From JAOZMY01 sp964577975 (lineage in GTDB: Bacteria; Desulfobacterota; S145-22): a stretch of DNA of 64,000 nucleotides. The notes beneath the pieces were generated by a model. That model was not told the origin of the DNA. It worked only from the letters and a program-made list of their open reading frames with translations, and did not search any database. Positions 62,007 through 64,000 of this stretch are shown piece by piece. The DNA lies in NCBI GenBank assembly GCA_964577975.1, contig CAZOBB010000058.1, positions 62,001 through 126,000 of the forward strand, given 5' to 3'. Made by a program: the position numbers and the translations under genes. Within the stretch, counting starts at the first letter, position 1. Each line of letters begins with the position of its first letter.

Positions 62007-63331
62007 TGGCTATGCCATCCCCCGAAAAGGGCCTGAAAAGCATACAAAAACTTGGCCTTTTTACCTTTGGTATCACGATAGCGAGGTTCGCTCTGCGACT
62101 GATCAAGAGCGTCGTATTTACGCGCGCCCTTGGTCCGGCGAATCGAGGAGTATTCGGCCTTATCGTAACATTACCCAGCCTCGTTGTCAGCCTTGGAAAT
62201 CTGGGTTTCGGTCTTGGCAATACCTACCTTGTTGCTAATAAGCATCGGGAACTGAAGAGGATTTATGGAAATGTTCTCCTCTATGCAGTTCTCCTAGGGC
62301 CTCTTTTGATGGCGATGGGGTATCTTACTTTTTCAAAGGGATGGCTTATAAAAGGAAACGGGGAAGTGGCTCACGCCTTCTTGCCCTGGATGCTGGCAGC
62401 TATTCCACTCATATTACTATCAAATTTCGAAACGGATTTGATCGTTGCCATTCGAGATATACGGTTCGTCAATATACTAAACCTTAGCCTATCGGCTGCC
62501 CCGCTTCTCATGTTCCCCCTTTTATGGGTTGTGACAAGGAAACCTTTGTACTCGGCCGTGATTGCCTGGTTTTTTGGGGGAGTCATTGTGTGCATAGGGG
62601 CAACTTTTCGTCTTCTCCAAAAGAGTGGATATTCACTTGGATTCTCTCGAGCTTGGTTCAAAGATGCCCTTTTCTACGGCTGGCGGGGCTTCGTGAATAT
62701 CCTTGCCAACCAGTTAATCTTAAGGATCGACTTCCTTTTTGTCTCCGCCCTCCTTGGAGCAAAGGCCCTTGGATTTTATGCAGTAAGCGTATCGCTCGTG
62801 GAAATCTTGCTGTCTCTCCCCGCCGCTTTCAACCTCCCGTTTCTACCGATTCGGTTAGGGCAAGATAGCGAGGGTTCTCGAAATCTTACCCCCATCGTGA
62901 TTCGTCATTCCCTCTTTGTCATGTTCTCCGTTTGTATCTTGACAGCCATAACAGGAAAGATCATCATTTGGATCCTCTTCGGAAAACGTTTCCTACCTGC
63001 TTATACTCCCTTACTATGCCTCCTTCCAGGCATTCTTTTTCTAAGCGTTTACGATTTTCTACGGTCAGACCTCTACAGTCATAATCTACCAGGTTACGTG
63101 TCTTGGGTTGCTGTAGCCGCCTTGCTAGCTAACCTTGGTCTGAACACCGTATTGATCCCTTGGCTAGGAATCAACGGAGCAGCCATCAGTTCCTCGATTT
63201 CTTACGGTCTTTCCACCGTGCTTCTGATGGTAAAACACAAACACCTTTCGGGAAACAGCTATCGAGATCTTATTCTAATCACGTCGGAGGAACTATCCAG
63301 ACTATGGGGATTTTTAAGATTCCGAAGGTAA
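62006..63331 (+). CDS. Polysaccharide flippase (Wzx/MOP superfamily)
   Basis: A 441-residue membrane protein with about 12 helices. The N-terminal FGITIARFALRLIKSVVFTRALGPANRGVFGL is the typical first-two-helix pattern of Wzx/RfbX. It would flip the undecaprenyl-linked repeat unit to the periplasm for polymerisation by the Wzy-type protein. The start overlaps the preceding stop by one base (TAATG). Confidence 0.87.
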   Translation: MAMPSPEKGLKSIQKLGLFTFGITIARFALRLIKSVVFTRALGPANRGVFGLIVTLPSLVVSLGNLGFGLGNTYLVANKHRELKRIYGNVLLYAVLLGPLLMAMGYLTFSKGWLIKGNGEVAHAFLPWMLAAIPLILLSNFETDLIVAIRDIRFVNILNLSLSAAPLLMFPLLWVVTRKPLYSAVIAWFFGGVIVCIGATFRLLQKSGYSLGFSRAWFKDALFYGWRGFVNILANQLILRIDFLFVSALLGAKALGFYAVSVSLVEILLSLPAAFNLPFLPIRLGQDSEGSRNLTPIVIRHSLFVMFSVCILTAITGKIIIWILFGKRFLPAYTPLLCLLPGILFLSVYDFLRSDLYSHNLPGYVSWVAVAALLANLGLNTVLIPWLGINGAAISSSISYGLSTVLLMVKHKHLSGNSYRDLILITSEELSRLWGFLRFRR

Positions 63332-64000
63332 AAAGGGTAATTAAAACCTTCGTTGCCAATGGAGGGAAAAAGGGGGGGCTTTCGCGTCTAATGGGATTCC
63401 GACGGCGCGTAATAATCCTTTGTTACCACCGAATTATTCCAAAAGAAGAGATAGAGCATACCCTTTCCTCTAAATGGATAATAGTCAACCTTGCCTCCTT
63501 CGAACGGCAAATGCAACTTCTACGAACCCATTTTGATCCCATTTCAGCAGAAAAATTCAACGCCATCGTTCAGGGAAAGGAAACATTTCCGAGACGATCC
63601 GTTCTCGTCACCTTTGACGATGGGTGGGAGGATAACTACCAGTACGCTTTTCCCATACTCCAACGTTACAACATTCCAGCTATTATCTTTCTCACTACGG
63701 GGTTCATAGGAACCCAAAAGGTATTCTGGCCAGAAAGGCTTTTTTACTACCTCCGGCGTCTCGAAAAGGAAAACGCAGAGACAAAGAAGGGGATACAGCT
63801 TATAAACACAGCCCTTCAGCTCGATATTTCCACCAATGACCTGAGACAGTCGGATTTGGCTGATCGTATCGTTGAAAAAGCAAAGTGGATAAAACATGAG
63901 ACAAGGGAAAGACTGTTTAACGAGTTAGCCCATCTTTTCCCTGAGATGGATGAGAACATCATCGCCTCCAACCACTTGTTGTCGTGGGATCAGGTGTCTG
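63304..64000 (+). CDS. Polysaccharide deacetylase (NodB/CE4 family), cut by window edge
   Basis: The frame starts at ATG 63304 inside the flippase end (28-bp overlap) and stays open to the last base: 232 residues are visible. RRVIILCYHRIIP near residue 37 and SVLVTFDDGWEDNYQYAFPILQRYNIPAIIFLTTGFIG near residue 100 are the NodB-type start with the metal-binding Asp-Asp pair. A long helical insert follows, as in many capsule-locus deacetylases. It probably removes acetyl groups from the glycan. The C-terminal motifs are outside the window. Confidence 0.85.
   Translation, partial: MGIFKIPKVKRVIKTFVANGGKKGGLSRLMGFRRRVIILCYHRIIPKEEIEHTLSSKWIIVNLASFERQMQLLRTHFDPISAEKFNAIVQGKETFPRRSVLVTFDDGWEDNYQYAFPILQRYNIPAIIFLTTGFIGTQKVFWPERLFYYLRRLEKENAETKKGIQLINTALQLDISTNDLRQSDLADRIVEKAKWIKHETRERLFNELAHLFPEMDENIIASNHLLSWDQVS

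Noticed and set aside
53046..63331. Exosortase/PEP-CTERM type of polysaccharide system
   Set aside because: The Wzz-type protein recalls such systems, but no exosortase or PEP-CTERM protein is visible.
1..64000. tRNA, rRNA, CRISPR arrays, transposases, phage genes
   Set aside because: None recognised on either strand; all long stretches are accounted for by chromosomal-type genes.

Overview
The window suggests a Gram-negative anaerobe of the deltaproteobacterial (Desulfobacterota, Syntrophobacterales-like) type. The reasons are an LPS-export lipoprotein (LptE) and a Wza-type outer-membrane exporter, and a large acyl-CoA oxidation cluster whose electrons appear to go to ETF and soluble Hdr-like iron-sulfur flavoproteins, not to a membrane-bound quinone reductase in the same cluster. 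Base composition is close to even by eye. I saw no rRNA, tRNA, CRISPR array or insertion sequence.

Region 1 (1-10602, minus strand) is a housekeeping run: xerC, hslV, hslU, argB, argD, argF, argG, leuS, lptE and the start of holA. Most of the genes touch or overlap. Region 2 (10700-20580) is mixed: an orphan Liv-type binding protein with its own terminator, a GT39/ArnT-like membrane glycosyltransferase, carB and carA, and a six-helix hybrid sensor kinase with a receiver domain.

Region 3 (20588-50555) is about 30 kb of genes all on the minus strand, read from 50555 downward. It starts with a Liv-type ABC importer (livG, livH, livM, livK, livF) with a long-chain acyl-CoA synthetase embedded in it, plus a small lipoprotein. 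A MerR-type regulator, thiolase, 3-hydroxyacyl-CoA dehydrogenase, acyl-CoA dehydrogenase, an HdrD-like protein, EtfB, EtfA and a second acyl-CoA dehydrogenase follow. Next come two HdrA-like proteins, a cob(I)alamin adenosyltransferase, a two-subunit B12 acyl-CoA mutase, a third acyl-CoA dehydrogenase, a MeaB chaperone and a PccB-type carboxyltransferase. The run ends with an extended crotonase, a GcdA-like carboxyltransferase and an HMG-CoA-lyase-like protein. The genes fit import and activation of short or branched carboxylic acids, carbon-skeleton rearrangement and beta-oxidation. The mutase has Phe88/Gln206 where methylmalonyl-CoA mutase has Tyr89/Arg207, which is the isobutyryl-CoA mutase signature; I therefore predict isobutyryl-/n-butyryl-CoA interconversion. 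A shared 16-20 bp operator-like motif lies in front of the MerR gene and twice in front of livG.

Region 4 (51026-64000, plus strand) is an exopolysaccharide locus behind a strong sigma70-like promoter and a leader of about 240 nt: a CpsD-like P-loop protein, Wza, Wzz, an initiating sugar-phosphate transferase with a PilZ-like C-terminal domain, an O-antigen-ligase-type polymerase, two GT4 enzymes, a secreted protein of unknown function, a GT2 enzyme, a Wzx-type flippase and a polysaccharide deacetylase cut by the window edge.
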